From assembly GCF_016859285.1 (NCBI RefSeq), contig NC_053400.1, positions 22,897,001-22,961,000 on the forward strand: 64,000 bases of DNA, written 5' to 3'. A model generated the notes under the pieces. It saw nothing but the letters and a program-made list of their open reading frames with translations, made no database searches and was not told the origin of the DNA. Positions 13,524-28,459 of this stretch are shown here, piece after piece. Made by a program: the position numbers and the translations under genes. The DNA comes from Xiphias gladius (Eukaryota > Chordata > Actinopteri > Istiophoriformes > Xiphiidae). How positions within the stretch are numbered: the stretch's first letter is position 1; each line of letters opens with the position of its first letter.

Positions 13524-15755
13524 GGAGTTGTATAAGTGACAACAATTTCATTAACCCCTTGTACATCTCATTTTGACATCGTTGTTCAGAGTTGAGAGGG
13601 ACACAGCAGGGTTAATACAGTATATATATATACTTTTTTGTTTTTTGCCAAGAAAACTTAAAGATCCCCTTTGGAAATGTTTTAAGATATGAAGAATTAG
13701 AATACATACAGGAGCACTGGCGTCTCCCACAACCACTGGCGCACAAAAATCCAGTTCCAGGCATTCAAGCGGATGGGCATTAAAAAATTAAAATTAAAAT
13801 GTGCATCCGCATCTTAAATTCGGATTTAAGGTGAGAAAAAGAGAAACCTTCACCCTTCAGCAGATCAAAACAGCCGTCAACCTGCACAGTGATGGTCAGC
13901 AGTGAAGTAATAATGTGCAAAACCCGTTTTTGAATTTTTATAGTTTGTATTGTAAGGGGGGGAAAAAAGGAAAGAAATGTGATAGAACATGACGTAGAGC
14001 ATCAGACACTGTTTCTGGATCAGTCGGCCTCTTCTCCACATAGTGGGACACAAGGAGGCTCATATCTCATCTGACGCTGAGGCACCACCATCATGTCGGC
14101 AGGCCACTATTTATGTCCTTCTTAAGTAATGTACCCTGTAATTTAATTGCAAGATAGCTGATTGAAACATGGGAGGAGGGTGAGAAGGGGGGAGACGAAA
14201 CAGAAGGGATGTAGGTTAGAGAAGGAAATAGGTGAAAGCATGCGTTGAGGAAAAATAATTTGACTTATTGGCACAAACGTGCAGCCTTTTCTACATGGAT
14301 TCAGACTCATGCACAAACACAAACACCATACGCTGAAGTCACGTCTTATTGTGTCCCGTATATCTCTCCATCTCCTCCATTAGTCCCCTCCAAGCAGCTG
14401 AGGAGCATCTTTAGCGAAATGAATGGAGCAGCTGCTCTAATCGAATCAGCCCGGAGAACCTAATTATAGAACCAGCTTTGCTCCACGGCTTTCGGGACCC
14501 GGGTGCAGGTAGACCGTCTGGGGCCTCACCGCAGCCATGAGGCGACTGTGCTGCAATCGGCAAACCCACTCATTCTTAATGACTCGGAGCCATGAATCAG
14601 CCTCAGTGCCGTGGAATTAGAGGTGTGAGTCAAAGAGTTGCTCGGATCCTCCGAGACTAGCGTTCAGAAGTGGTGGAGAGCTGTCAGCTCCGGCGGATCA
14701 ATGAGAATCAAATTGTTCCATTGCACCCGAATGTATGGAGAGTCAGTGGTGCAGAGACTGGGAGTGAGAAACAAACAAAGCTCTTGCATGTGAATGTCAA
14801 GTGCATAAGCAACAGTCCTGTCCAGTCAGTGTATCACAATGTTCACTTCTGTTTGTTTTTTTTTCGGTCAGACATACTAATTGATTTTACATTTTTCCAA
14901 AGGTACAATTCATTTCTCTTGCAGTGTTTTACACTTGATTTGGCTCAGTTTTTAACAGAACTGCTAAAGACAGAACCGCTTTTAAAGTGCAAAATAATTT
15001 CCTTTTGATTTCTGTCAAAATGCTTCTTAAGTGTCTGTTACTGTAGTGTAAATTGTGGTTTAATGTTATATTCTTTCCAGTCTTACCACATTGCAGTACT
15101 TTAGCTTTCTGTACTTTAGATGTATTTATTTACAGGTGATTGAAAAATTAAATGTTAGACTCTAGACTACTTTATCTATATTTACAGTAATAGAGCATAT
15201 CCAGTGAATTAAATCAAAGTCATTCCTTCACTGCATTAATTTAACTACCAACTTCAGCAATATTCTTGCATTTTTTTTCTCATTGCTATTTGTATCATCT
15301 TAAAGAAATGACTCTTACAAAATCCGTTTTGATGTGAATTAGTTACTGTTTGACGGAGATATTTGATAACCATTTTATAATTCAAAGGATTTTTGATTAA
15401 CGTACTGGCCGATGTGTTCCCTAATTTGATGCGGATGATTTCATTTTGTGTGCTATGTGAGATTTCACGGCCAGATTTAGGAGTTTAGCGTTTTGTGTTA
15501 AGAATTTTGACAATCGAAAGTCGGAAAATTGAGCCAACGCAACTGTACAATACTATTGCAACTTTAGTGTCTTTATATTTCTATATTCCGACGTGTGTGT
15601 CTTTATTCATATGAGGGCTGCTATACTTTAAGACATGTTCCCCTAGGCCCATCTCTTATCTAAAGACAGGAAGGAAGGGGCACGCTGGATGGACAGTCTT
15701 TTTTTTCATCCCATAGAAAGTCAGTGGGGAGAATAATGTAGCAGCCACACACACA

Positions 15756-15758
<3 letters not shown>

Positions 15759-15825
<67 letters not shown>
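15759..15825. repeat. (CA)n microsatellite
   Basis: Perfect CA run of about 66 bases, with a short interrupted extension to its left. Confidence 0.95.
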
Positions 15826-15829
<4 letters not shown>

Positions 15830-16613
15830 AAAGCTCACATTAGCCCCTGGGGACCTGTTCACTCTCAAATGAAGACACTGAGGGAGGGAGGTGGATGGGA
15901 CCGATGTGAACCCTGGTAAGGATGGTGGTGGGGGCTGGGTGACACAAAGACACAGAGGGAAAGATATGACATTTCTGATGAAAAGGATCTTTGTATGTTG
16001 TGTAATTTTAATTTTATAGCCTTAAGATTTTAGATGAGAGAGGAATCAAGAGAAGTTTTTATTTTTAGGTCACAAAACATTGGAGATTTTCATAATTTAA
16101 TTTTAGATACGATCACTGGCTACTACGGCGTCACATTAAATCGACTGCAGAAGGTGCAGCACCGAGGGATACTAATGGTGAAGCAAAGGAGAAGAAACAA
16201 AGGACAAAGACAGGGTGAGAATGTTAGGAGGGTCGTCATACCTCTTAGCTCATCACGACGCACACGAGCCTTCAGCCCCGCCCTGTCTTCTTGCAAGTGT
16301 GTGTGTGTGTGTGTGTCTTTAGTATCACAATCAGTCTCCTGGTTGAGTCTGAGCCAGAGGATCCATTAGAGCTGATTGAGGAGCACAAGGGTGCAGAGTT
16401 AACCCTGAGAGAAGGTGACAAGAGCACAACACACACACACACACACACAATTCAGTCACAAAAAGCATACAGTAAGTAAAACTAGAGCGACAACCAACTA
16501 TGTAAAAGTCACGTAAAGACACACAAGCACAGATACCCACAATAGCAGCCATATCACCATGTAGACATATACACACACATGCTCAAAGACACACACAATC
16601 AAGAAGCAGGTTT

Positions 16614-16640
<27 letters not shown>
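16614..16640. repeat. (TG)n microsatellite
   Basis: Short TG run. Two further short runs lie nearby, TG near 16297-16316 and CA near 16430-16449. Confidence 0.85.
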
Positions 16641-16645
<5 letters not shown>

Positions 16646-19600
16646 GTAAAGAGGTAACACAATAAATGGCAGCCTATTTATTGGACTTTTTGTGGTTTGG
16701 ACTTTCAATCCAAATTAGCACGACCAATACCAGGAAACCCTGAAACTGAGGCAGCTAAATGGAATTCAGCCATCGTTCATTTTATTATTTACACCTGTGC
16801 TTGGATTAGCGAGGGACTGAACGTACCACTGAACTGAAAACGGTCCGAATCAGCACTAAACCTCACTTTTACTGGTGTACGTACTGACATGCGCTTGAGC
16901 CGTGGTGCGTTCATTTGCTGTTGCATGTACTGAACTGCATTTGAATGGAGATGCGACCGCTTAGCTTTAGCCAAAAAAAAAAAAGTGAACAAACTAGTGA
17001 CCGCAAATCTTTCAACTGAACTGAACAAAGCGATTCGTCATTTCCGCTGCTACTTTCAAGCATTTACCATTACTCCGCAATTACCTCCTGTGGCCACAGT
17101 GGCCGCTGTTCGGCAGAAGTTAGCGACTATATTCGTATTGAACCTACAGAGAATTATCACCAGAATCTGCGGCGCCTCTCGACTTTATGGAGCTTTATAA
17201 TGAGTTTCAGCTCATTGTTCGATGTCTGGCTCACAGTTTTACAGCTGTGGTTCACTCTCGGCTTTCGGCTGCAGCTAGCGGCTGTTTACGGGACAAAATT
17301 CGTATAAGTCCACTACCTGTTAGGCACCAAGCAGCCAACGGACACAGTTCGCGACTAGCTGGTGAGGACGGTCTTACATTTAGCCGCTATGACTCCCAAC
17401 TGAATGCTCACGTGGCCTGCGCCTGAGGAACGTGTAAACAGGTGACTGCTCGCTAACAAGTGTTTACAGCTTGTTTTCGCTGCCTTAAAGTGGCCAAAAA
17501 TAAATAAATAAATAAATAATTGCAGGTTTAAAGAGAAATTTAACAACCCCTTGTTGCAGTAATGTACAGGTGTACTCCCATGACACCACTGTTGGCAGTG
17601 TTTACAGGTGTCAATGAGCTCACATCCGGGTACCGCTGCTGAGCGTGGTCCGAGGTGAAACGGGCTTGGAACTTGCAACCAGAGAGGTGGGCAGCAAAAC
17701 GCTGTTTTTACAGCCTTGTGTTAGGTTACTCTTCGAGGTGTTTTAAGTCACTCTAAAGGACACTGGCTAGTTAACTTTAAACTGTGCTTCTATTGAGAGT
17801 TTACGATGTTTTGTACTCGCCTAAGTGGTTTGCAAGTTTAAATTGCGCGAGATGAATAGGCGCTTTGGCGATGTCAGCTGGTTGGTTCACTGTATGATAA
17901 GTGGAGTAAAATATGAGTTTGAATGGTTCACTTCCAATAAATATATGGAGCCTAGTGGTAATTCAGAGGCACCAGAGTAATTTTATAGTCACATGCTCCC
18001 TACCTTCTCCAATCACATACCGTATAAGCATTAGGCATTCATTCATTCATTCAGTCAGTCAGAATACAGCAACACTGAGCTCTGCATCCTCGCTGCTGCT
18101 CGCTTTCAGAAATTTTACTCCCTCCAGACTGCTCCTCCTGTATTAGCGTCTAGTTGTTTTCACATGTATAGTAAATATAGCATGAGCGATCGACCTCAAT
18201 CGGCAGAAGGGAAGCAAGTAAAGAACCAAAAAGTACAGAAAGAAGAATCAGACCCTACGGGTGTGAGATAAGCAGAAGTCTTCATGTGTGTGTGTGTACC
18301 AGGGGTTAAGACAGAGCGAGCGCGAGAGGTCATATTGTGCTTTGGAGAAAAAGAGAGTGAATAAGGACAAGAAGAGAAGGTTTCTGCCTCCCGTCTCTGT
18401 CAGACAGGAGCAGGGACAGGATCACTGGAGGAGGAGCTGGGCCCGTTGAGAGAGGGGAGACAACACATGGATGAAGGGGCCGGGCGCAGTAGGGAGCACG
18501 GAGACAGTGTTGAAGGGGGTCACACTCCAGTGCACTGCAGAGCGACAGTGGTTGGCTGGGCGTAACATCAGGAGGCTGCCTTATGTCACAGCCAGGGGGT
18601 CACATGACTGCTCAGAGTGCGAGACGGGTAGTAACACTACACAGTGCGCGCACACACACACATCCATAAAAACATACGAGTATACACAGAGTGAAAGAGC
18701 TGAAAAGCATATTCAACACCATCCAATAGCGTTTCAAAAGACCATGAACATTTTCAACTGCCTTTGACTTGTATTTGGACGGCTGCTCATTAGGAAAGCA
18801 ACCGATAACAGTAAGAGATTAAACAAAGTCAGCCTAAACCAGGACCCCTTCAGCATGAAATAAATACATCTTTTTTTCTTTGTAAATTAAGGGTTCAGGA
18901 GACTTCATATGGGTCTCAGTATTAGAAACACGAATGTACACTAGCAGAATCTAATAATGTGATACCATGCAATATCTTGTCTGCTTTGTTTTTCGATGGA
19001 TATAAGATATTTTTGTATGAAAAGAAAAAAATGTATTTGTTCATTGATTATCATTATTCTTTTTGCTTTTTGATTTTTTGTTGTCGTGGTTTGTTTTTCT
19101 AATAAGGTCAGGCATGATAAGCTCTTGCTTCAGCTTACACTGTTTCGATCAGTGCTATATCATTGCTATTTACTCATTATTTTGTAACTGTTTAAGAGGT
19201 TTTTTTTAAATCTAATAATTTGTTATATTCTTTATATATATATATATAAGTAAATGTCATCGCTCCATCTCTGTCTATCTATCTTCTGACCACTAGGTGG
19301 AGCCAGGTGGACTGAAAATCGGTTTGCACGTTTGTATTTGAGCTTTTATGTAAAAAAAAAAGAACTTCTTCCTGGACATTCACTGCTGTAAATCCTGAAA
19401 TTGTATCTAAATATGAAGTTCTTTGGACTGAGCTTTTGTATTCTTTTCTTCTTTGCGACCAAACGTACCTCCAGTGACCTTGTGGATCTTCATCATTTCT
19501 TCAGCGAGTTGTCACTTGTGGAGATCATGAGATAAAGAGTAAATCCCGATCTCTTCTACACAGGACACAAGCGAAGAACTTGTTTTCTTTATGTAAATTA

Positions 19601-20470
19601 ATTTACTGCTCTAAAAGCTCACCAAACTACTCCTAATATGTTAACCGGTATTAAACAGGAAATTTAAACTCACAAAACACATTTATCTTTCTTCTCTCCC
19701 TGAGCCACTGAAACATCTTAACCCCCATGTGTTACATCAAAATAAAGCCTCGGATGTCTTCTGTCAGGGGCAACAACACTCAACATAACTCACAGGAAAT
19801 ATGAAGCAAAAAAAAAAAAAAAAAGAAAAGCTACAGATAAAAATAAATGAACCGATGGGTCTCAGGAGGGACTGCTATTAGAGAAAATGACAGGGGAGAA
19901 GTCTCTACATACGAGCTGCCATACTTCTTATGGTAACCTTCATGTTATCTGGGAAATGGCCGGAGAGCTAAAACTTCACAGCTGCTTTTATCCAATTATC
20001 TTCCGTCAGACTCCGACCCAGAGAAACGCTAACCTTTAACGGCGGTGACGACAGGTTGAGACCGGACAGGGAGGACCACGATTTAGGTGTCCATGTGCAG
20101 AGAGGAAGAGAGATTTACTGACGCTTGTGAGTCACTTTTTTCAGTGTTTATTATGGACACACACACACCTCACACCTCCAACAAACAAACATACTGCCCA
20201 TATCTCACACAGGGGGGGGGGGCAGTAAAAACAGTTTCGATCATCACCTGCAAGTGATCACCAGTTGTCTTGAAGATGGAGCCAAAAAAAAAGTTGTACA
20301 CAACGTGGCTTAGCCCTGCATTACACATCTCTATTACAGTAACACAAGAAAAAGCAAAACCTGCGTCTTCATTTGCTTGTCCACTAGATGTCGCTCTACT
20401 CCCGACGGCTGAAGTGTCGCGAGTACGGAGAGGCTGGGTGATGCGTTTCCGTTTGTGCTCGAAAGAAAAA

Positions 20471-20473
<3 letters not shown>

Positions 20474-20507
<34 letters not shown>

Positions 20508-20515
20508 ACACACAC
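20474..20515. repeat. (CA)n microsatellite
   Basis: CA run with a single interrupting CT. Confidence 0.9.
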
Positions 20516-21929
20516 AAGGACTTCAAGTGTGCGGAGAGCAACAGGTTGACAAGTTTCTGTGCTTTCAGTCGCGAGAGGCGGACATGATGTTATGACCACC
20601 TAGAACCACCTCCGCCACGGGGGGAGGAGCTGCGGTCCCACGGAGAGAGCAGTAATTCACGGTCCTGACAGTGGGATCAGGATTACTCTTCCGTCTCCCG
20701 CACCTGGTCTGGTCGCACTTAACTGCTGTCAAGTTGTCTCATTTTACACGAGCAGCAGCCGTAACTTGACATGGCGCAGAAGTCACGTTGTTGCATTTAC
20801 CAAGACAATGTAACCCGCCATCACAGTCGAACCTGAAATGTTTTTCCTTAAATCATATCTGGATCAGAACCACATAATCAAGATAAAAAGGGTTTTATTC
20901 ACACAAAGTCACTAAGTCTGTTTGCTGTCTGTCCGGTCTTGTTTACAAGTGGAGATGATTTAATCAGACATTATTTGCAGGATTTGGACTGAATGATCAG
21001 ATCTTTTAAAAGTCTTTTATTTCATCAAAATCAAACGTTGCCACTGTTGCAGAGTGCAGTTGTATAATTATAATACTTGCTCTAAGCCTTCATGATTCAG
21101 CCTAGGTCAAGTAATACAATTGCTTACAGTTGCTTTTTTTTTTCCTCTTTCATGGCAGGTGGTAAAGATTTGTAGAACTGCACCAACAGCGGTTTTACTG
21201 CAACACCATTCTGACTGGTCCCTATTACTTCCTGTATCGTTATCATCCTTTTCTGCAGGCTGCAGGCTGCTGACGTTCTCCCAAACCTTGTTTGTTTTTG
21301 AGCAACATTACGACAAGTGTTGTTTTCCATAGCACAGATGGATCCTGAGCTGCAGTTTCTCTTATGGACATCTGATGCTCTTTGTGAAATCAAGCAAAAT
21401 CCAGCGTCCGAGACAACAGACCCCTTCACATCTTTTGTTGAGACTATGAGCAATAATGTGTGTGGACTGAAATGTCCGCACTGCGCTTCCAGGGTAGATC
21501 AAAGAGCGCTTTGGTGTCAAACCGAAATCGATCCTGGGTTGAGATTTGTGTGGGTGCGGCCCCTTTTCGAGGGATTTTGGAGGGAAAAAAAAGAGCAAGT
21601 TTAAACAGCTACACCTCCATGACAACTGGGCAGACTCCTGCTGCCGAGGATCGTGTGATGTAATTGAAAACTCCAAACACCTACAGTGATGAATGGATCC
21701 TGAGCTGAGATTATACATTAGTTTCACTATTACATGTTTGATTGACCTTGAGTATTACACCTGTTTATAATCAATGCACTGATTTCACGTGACAGGTTAT
21801 AATCTTTTATTCACATCACATTGCTTTATGTAAACATGAATGGAGACTGTTGTCGTGGTTGCCCTGATAACAACGAGTAACTGTAAGTAAAGTTAGCAGT
21901 ACCACACAATAAAACAACTCCATTAAGTA

Positions 21930-22080
21930 CTGTATTTATAACTGTACTTAAGTAGAAGTACAAGAGTACAAGCAGTACAAAAATATATATATATATGCTC
22001 ATAAGGCAGCAGGGTGGCCCCTGTTAGAGTGTTATACAGGGGTGGAAAGAGTACTCAAGTAAAAGTACTGTCACTTTGTG
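21930..22080. repeat. Fragments of a dispersed teleost repeat (gtacttaagta / gagtactcaagtaaaagt words)
   Basis: Two short stretches (about 21936-21980 and 22040-22077) carry the gtacttaagtagaagta and ggtggaaagagtactcaag words of a family often seen in fish introns. They are only fragments, the boundaries are unclear and no terminal repeats are visible. Confidence 0.4.
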
Positions 22081-22699
22081 ATTATAATAATATATGATGA
22101 AACCATTAAATTAAAGAACATCCTTTTAGACTACCGGGCCGTATATGCGGGTGTGTGCGCACTGGTGTTTGGATGCGCCGAACGCAAACCAATACATTCA
22201 ATTCCAGTCGGTCACTTTGCAGCCTGTGCACGCGTCTGATAGTCCCGGGTCTGTGGACACCACCGGCGGGTACCGCACGGGGCAAACGAGGCAGGGCGGA
22301 CACTCACCAAAGGCCCCGTTGCCAGGTAACGCAGCGCTAGTCGACGCTCCCCTCAGCTCGGTGACCTACAAGAACCAGTCACTCGCGTCTGAACATCACC
22401 CTGCGAGTCGTGTTGCACCGCGGAGTCCCACTTCTCCGCTCCTTTCAGTCTCAATCCAAAACTGCAACCGGTCCGCCCCGCTCTGCAAACACTGCGGATC
22501 CAGTGCTTTAGCCCCGCTAACGTTGCGCACAGCGTCGCACCTGCTGGTCTGGCAAACAGGGCAGGTGTGTTTGATTTGGGACACTTGCCGCAGTCGCCGG
22601 GCGGTGCGTTAAAGCAATGATTAATTAAGGTATGATACAACCTTTAAAAAAAAACCTCTATTCCAAGGTAATGCTAATCTCAACCATGGCTGCACCACC

Positions 22700-23480
22700 C
22701 TTAATTTTATTGCACATTTAGACCCGGCCCGGGTTGCGGGCGCGCCGCTTGGCACCCCCCCCCCCCGACCCCTCGCTCCGCGAACGTGGACGTTTCGACC
22801 GCGTGTGTGTAGACCCTGAGCGGAGAGCGGCTCCTCTCTGCCGGCCGGGCTCTGCCCTCCAGCGGCCACGGTGCGCGATTGCTGCCGGCCCACCAGCAGC
22901 TTCTCCCCTCAGCATTGGGCCCTTTTCACGAGAGTTGCGCTCTCACACGGTTAATCATAACTCCATCATGTGACTTTTGTTTTTTACACTACTACGTTTT
23001 TTTTGTTTGTTTTTTTTTGGTGGTAACAGAGTCGGGCCAGCTGTTTCCACGTTTCCAGTCTTTATTCTACGAGGAGCGAAAACCAGCCGCTGGCTACGGC
23101 CCCGTAGCTGCACGCGGATGTTCGCTATCAATCTTCTCGTCTGCCTCTCGGCAAGACAACAAAATCTCTCTAAACTTTTCCTTGAACGTGCTCCAGTAGC
23201 CCACTTGAAGGCCCGCTCGCACCGCTACCTGACTACTACGATGTCAGCACGGCGTCGAGATACTCACGAGGCTTGAAAGGAGGACGCCGAGGCGTACGGG
23301 AAGTCCTTGAAGGCAGCACTACTTTTTCGTCGGCGCTTTCCACTGAACAGTTAAAGTCTCTGCCGGCCGCCCTTCTCCTCCTCCTCCCACTCCGCCGGAG
23401 CAATATAAACATTTCTGTACGGCGAGGATACTCCCCAACTGTCCGCGCTTGATAGGACACCTACAGGAACACTACCGGGA
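22700..23480 (+). promoter_or_regulatory. kctd12: GC-rich island and promoter region of kctd12
   Basis: This stretch of elevated GC with many CpG dinucleotides (for example 22725-22870 and 23240-23470) contrasts with the A/T-rich DNA on either side and runs up to the kctd12 start. No TATA box is convincing; caatataaaca at 23400 is a weak candidate. A CpG-island promoter is inferred. The 155-codon frame at 22145-22612 just upstream is not supported as a gene. Confidence 0.5.
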
Positions 23481-23516
23481 TTCAAGTAGCAATAATTAAA
23501 AAAAATAAATAAATAA

Positions 23517-24338
<822 letters not shown>

Positions 24339-25104
24339 GCGGAGCCGAACCTGCTCCCTGGGTGCAGGGGTACATCCGTCATCGCGACGCACCGCGACGG
24401 AGGCCGGGAGCAATCATCGGAGAACACGGTCTCTTGCATTAATTGACAGCCCGGACGAGCAGTTTCAGCCCTAGTCTAGTTTCAGTTTCTCCTGTTTTCG
24501 CCCCTCTCTGCGCCGCGCTTCGGGGTCAAGCTGCAGCCAGGCTGAACTTTTCTGCCACTTGAGGAGAGCTGAGCTCCGCACCCGAACATACATCCCATTG
24601 GCTACTGAGGGGATTCACTGATGTATATCCTTACCTGGGCGGTTTTAGTTGCCGATCTGGCCTCGCGTCCTTTGTTGATTTGTCCCTGAGTAAATGACAC
24701 AAATGGTCACCCAGTTTGGCAGAAATTTTAGGAGCTGGTTCCTTTTTGATCCCCGCTGAGCTCTGCTTGCATTGTCATGTTACTGTCGAGAAGCTACTGA
24801 TGTTCTGAACACCTTAACTGGGACACATGTAAGGCAAATACCCCGATACACCTTCTGTGTTCCTCTCATGATTTTCCAGTCATTAATTTTGGCAGGTGGT
24901 GGATAAGGAAGACGGTAAATTGTTTCTTTGAAATGATCATTTTTATAATTTTTTTTTTTTTAATTTGAATATATTGACCACACATACAGAATCACTGCTT
25001 TCAGGATTACACATTCGAACTTTGTCACAATGCTGCCTTGTTATGTGCCATCTATGAACTGTTGTCATAGTGTTTTCTTCAGATATCAAGCTACGGCAAA
25101 TAAA
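24339..25104 (+). other. kctd12: Probable kctd12 3' untranslated region
   Basis: No coding potential after the stop. The first AATAAA on the + strand that I found is at 25099-25104, which would give a 3' UTR of about 0.78 kb. The end of the transcript is inferred. Confidence 0.45.
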
Positions 25105-28014
25105 GTGAAACACTATCCACCTCGTCGTCCCCTTGAGTTCACTGTAACTATTTAAGATCTGTGTGTTCTTCAAATACACTTACGCTTCTGTTCACACATA
25201 TAAGCAAAGACATTTGTTTTTTCTTCTTCTTCTTCTAGGTCACCAGTGTCTCGGTGATTTCCCTGTGAATTTACCACAACAGAGAGAAGACATTTTAGAA
25301 GTTTACAAGGCCATTTAATTTGGCCTTTTTTCGTATAACATTTAACTAAGACATTTTCACCGATACACATCAGCTGGACCGACCTCACTCACGGGTACTT
25401 TTACAAGACATATTAGCGATCAAATCCAGCCCCCACTCCTCCTAATGCATGACCTCAGTAGACTATAGTGCCAACAAAAAGGGTTTGATGAGAATTTGAC
25501 CCGAATTAAGATACGTTATATTGTTAACATTGAGTGTGACATTTATCACATCGTAAAATCAGAGGTCACCACATCAAGAAGAGAGCGAGAGATGATGATT
25601 ATAAGTAACTTGATGTTACAACAGAAGGGCAGCATAAACTTAACTGCATAACAGCTGTTTTATATCAGACACAATCTCCCCCGTTTTTTAGTAAAGGCTA
25701 ATTAGTCGTAGTACATGGGGCACTAAATACATATATAGTTGATGAGTTGTCATAATTCAAAACTCCACTGTGAATTTGCTGATTTCTGCATATGGAACGT
25801 AATTTAAAGCAAACTGAGGAGTGAGTCTGTGCAGTCTCAGGGGGTTTATCATATTCAAGTAAGTTAGGTAAATTACTCTAAATTATATCACTACTGTTTC
25901 AACTAAACTACTTCTCCATTTGCCTTGGGAGGAGATTTTCAGTTCAAGCTAAAATTAAAATAAATGCCAACAACTTTTAGCCAAAAACAGAACATTGTTG
26001 CCTATCTGGCAGAGCAGAGCAGAGGAGAGTTTCCTTCTCTGCAACACAGAAGAGCTCTGTTATCTCTCTTGGGCAGCATGCAAAAGGAGGAGGAGGGGGC
26101 TTTCTCTTTGGCTGACAAGTACAGTAATCAAATGCCTGCTCCCTTGTGGGAACCTGAGGCACAAATCCAAGATATCCCAGGATCAGGTTTAATACAAAAA
26201 GGCTTTGTGTGGGCTGTGTTAGAGTGTACTAGAATACAAATGTGTAAAAAAAAAAAAATCAGAAAAATGAATCATTTATTTATCAGATGTCCTAATAAAA
26301 TGTATTAGGGGGGAGCTGTTCTGTAATTCTCCATATGCAAACAAAGTCGTATGAAGATATATACACGAAGATGCACATGCACACAAGTGTGTGCATCCCT
26401 CCAGAAGCCCAACCTCCCACACACACTTCTGCTACCAAGAATCTTCATAAGAGTTTCAAAGATAGACATGTCTACACAAGAGACTTCGTATCTGCTGTCA
26501 GCTGATGCTGCCATCTGGACAGGAAAAAGGAAGGATCCACTGCCACTCTTCCTCTAGTGTGATCTCCAGAAACAAGACGTAGTACTTGCTGTCCTCGACT
26601 GCAACGCACCGAGCGAGGCTCAGCAAAGTCGGACACATTTGTCCTCATCATATGTCTTACTTTACACGTATTATTGTGAGAACAAAATGGGTGGATGCTT
26701 TAAATTGTTCTGAGAGGCAAAAATGCCCTCCAGTAACTTTGTCTTCTACATTAGACTGAGACCATATGAACTGATAGAGACAAATGTTGGTCAAAAGACA
26801 AAGAAAAAACCTAATTGAATTTAAATTTCCTTCTTTTCTTTTCTTTTTTTTTTTTGTGTTCCCCTGAGGCGATGATGAGTTTCTCCGCCAAGCAGCTATT
26901 TCTAATACAGGCCTTGTTATGTGTGCGCGTGGTGTGTGTCCTTGGTGATAAAACACCTCCAAAACACATTCCACTTGATATATGCTTTTTTTTTTTTTTT
27001 TTACTGTGAGAAAACTCTATCAGCCCAATGCTAAAAATGTGCACCCACACATACAGGAACACACAGAGTGCAGGAGGGAGACAGATAAAGAGAGCCAAAT
27101 TAACCAATTTGCAGAGTTGGAGATAACACAGACGTGCTGGCTTTCTTCATATCAGCTCCTGCGTGCTAAATCTTTCATACTTTTTCTCAGGGTCTGCGTC
27201 TAGCTCACTTTGATCTGCATGTCTTTTATACTGTTTACTTTTTTTTTTATTCCATCTCCAGCTCCTCTGATATAGGTTTGTCACACTGTTCACAGAAAGT
27301 ACAACAGATGAATAATTAATTCAAGCTGTAGTTCTCTTTGTTTAGATCGGGTGTGAGAACAGACAATTAAAACAGGATGGCCACTAGCTAAATGCAAGAG
27401 CATTCTCCCTTCATTTCCATATTGTCTAAAATGTCCCATTTACGGTAGACCTCCTTCACAGTGAGCGATGTCAGCAGTGGCTGCTACATTCGCATTCATC
27501 GGTGCCGTTTACTGCAGGATTCCTCAAGTACTTAAGCTTAGTTGTGAAGCACAGGAATTAAAAATGAGGCAACCCTTCAGTGGTTGACAACTTTTTCCTC
27601 CTTTTGAGAAATAACTCATCTTGGTTATAGATTTAACAATAAAAAAAAAACAACAACTCAGGAACTGAAAGCCGCTAAAGGTCACAGGAAGAGGTGAGGA
27701 TATGGTTTTCCCACATGATGTTTTCGGTAAGGTGAAAGTATTTGGCTTGGCTACAGGCCAAATAGCTGGGTTCTCTACTGCAATGGAGAACCAGCAAGCC
27801 AACTGCAAAACATTTCACAATCCTTAAATCACCTCAAATCTATTTAAAACAGCAGCAGGCCTTTATTAATTAAAGCAGGATTTCACTGAACATGGAACAA
27901 TCCAAAGCTGTCTTCATTTGCAGAGTGGATATATTTTATTCATGTATGTCAGCATAGTGAATCTATCTGTGCCATAAACGCAACTGTTACATGAAAATAA
28001 ATGAAAAGGACCGT

Positions 28015-28459
28015 TTCAAGGAACAGTTAGACATTTTGGGAACTGTGCTAACTGGACTTTCCCGCTGAGAGTTAGATGAGAAGGTTGACACCACTTTCAT
28101 ATATTGCCATCAAATACAAGGTTACAGTGAGCAGCAGCCTAGCTTGGCTTAGCACAAAGACTGGAATCGAGGGGAAATGGCTAGCTAGCTTTGTCTGAAG
28201 GTAACAAAATCTGCCTACCAGCACCTCTAAAGCTCACTGGTTATATAATGAAACCACAGCTTGTTGTTTTTAAATGTCAGTTTTTGTATGTATTAAACAA
28301 ATGAAATGTAACATGTTAATAAGTTATTTTGCTAAGCTAACCGGCTTCTGGCTGTAGCTTCCTATTTACATACAGACATGAGATTGGTGTTTTCATCTGA
28401 ATCTGGCCAGGAAGGCAAATAAGTATATTTCTCAAAACGGTGAACCATTCCTTTAAAGG
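28015..28459. mobile_element. Miniature inverted-repeat transposon with long terminal inverted repeats
   Basis: The left end begins ttcaaggaacagttagacat. The right end on the other strand begins ttaaaggaatggttcaccgt and continues tttgagaaatatacttattt. The interior contains the gctaactgg / cttagcacaaagactgg / ggtaacaaaatctgcctacc words of a very common teleost non-autonomous DNA element that usually starts TTAAAGGAACAGTTCACC. It is about 445 bases long with no coding capacity. The family match is from memory. Confidence 0.75.

Larger units (their letters stand above)
11198..22640. other. Intergenic region between slc5a7 and kctd12
   Basis: No supported gene. The contents are poly(A)/poly(T) runs, several CA/TG microsatellites, a miniature transposon at 13.1-13.5 kb and fragments of dispersed repeats. 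A stretch at about 14.39-14.66 kb is less A/T-rich and carries homeodomain-type TAATTA and CTAATCG words, so it is a candidate enhancer only. Open frames here are short, lie in repeats and lack splice context. Confidence 0.6.

Noticed and set aside
17085-17650. Possible dispersed repeat (gttcgcgactagctggtg words)
   Set aside because: Vaguely recalls fish repeats, but no terminal repeats or second copy in the window support it.
22145-22612. 155-codon + strand frame upstream of kctd12
   Set aside because: Sits in GC-rich DNA, shows no domain and no splice context, and overlaps frames on both strands of similar quality.
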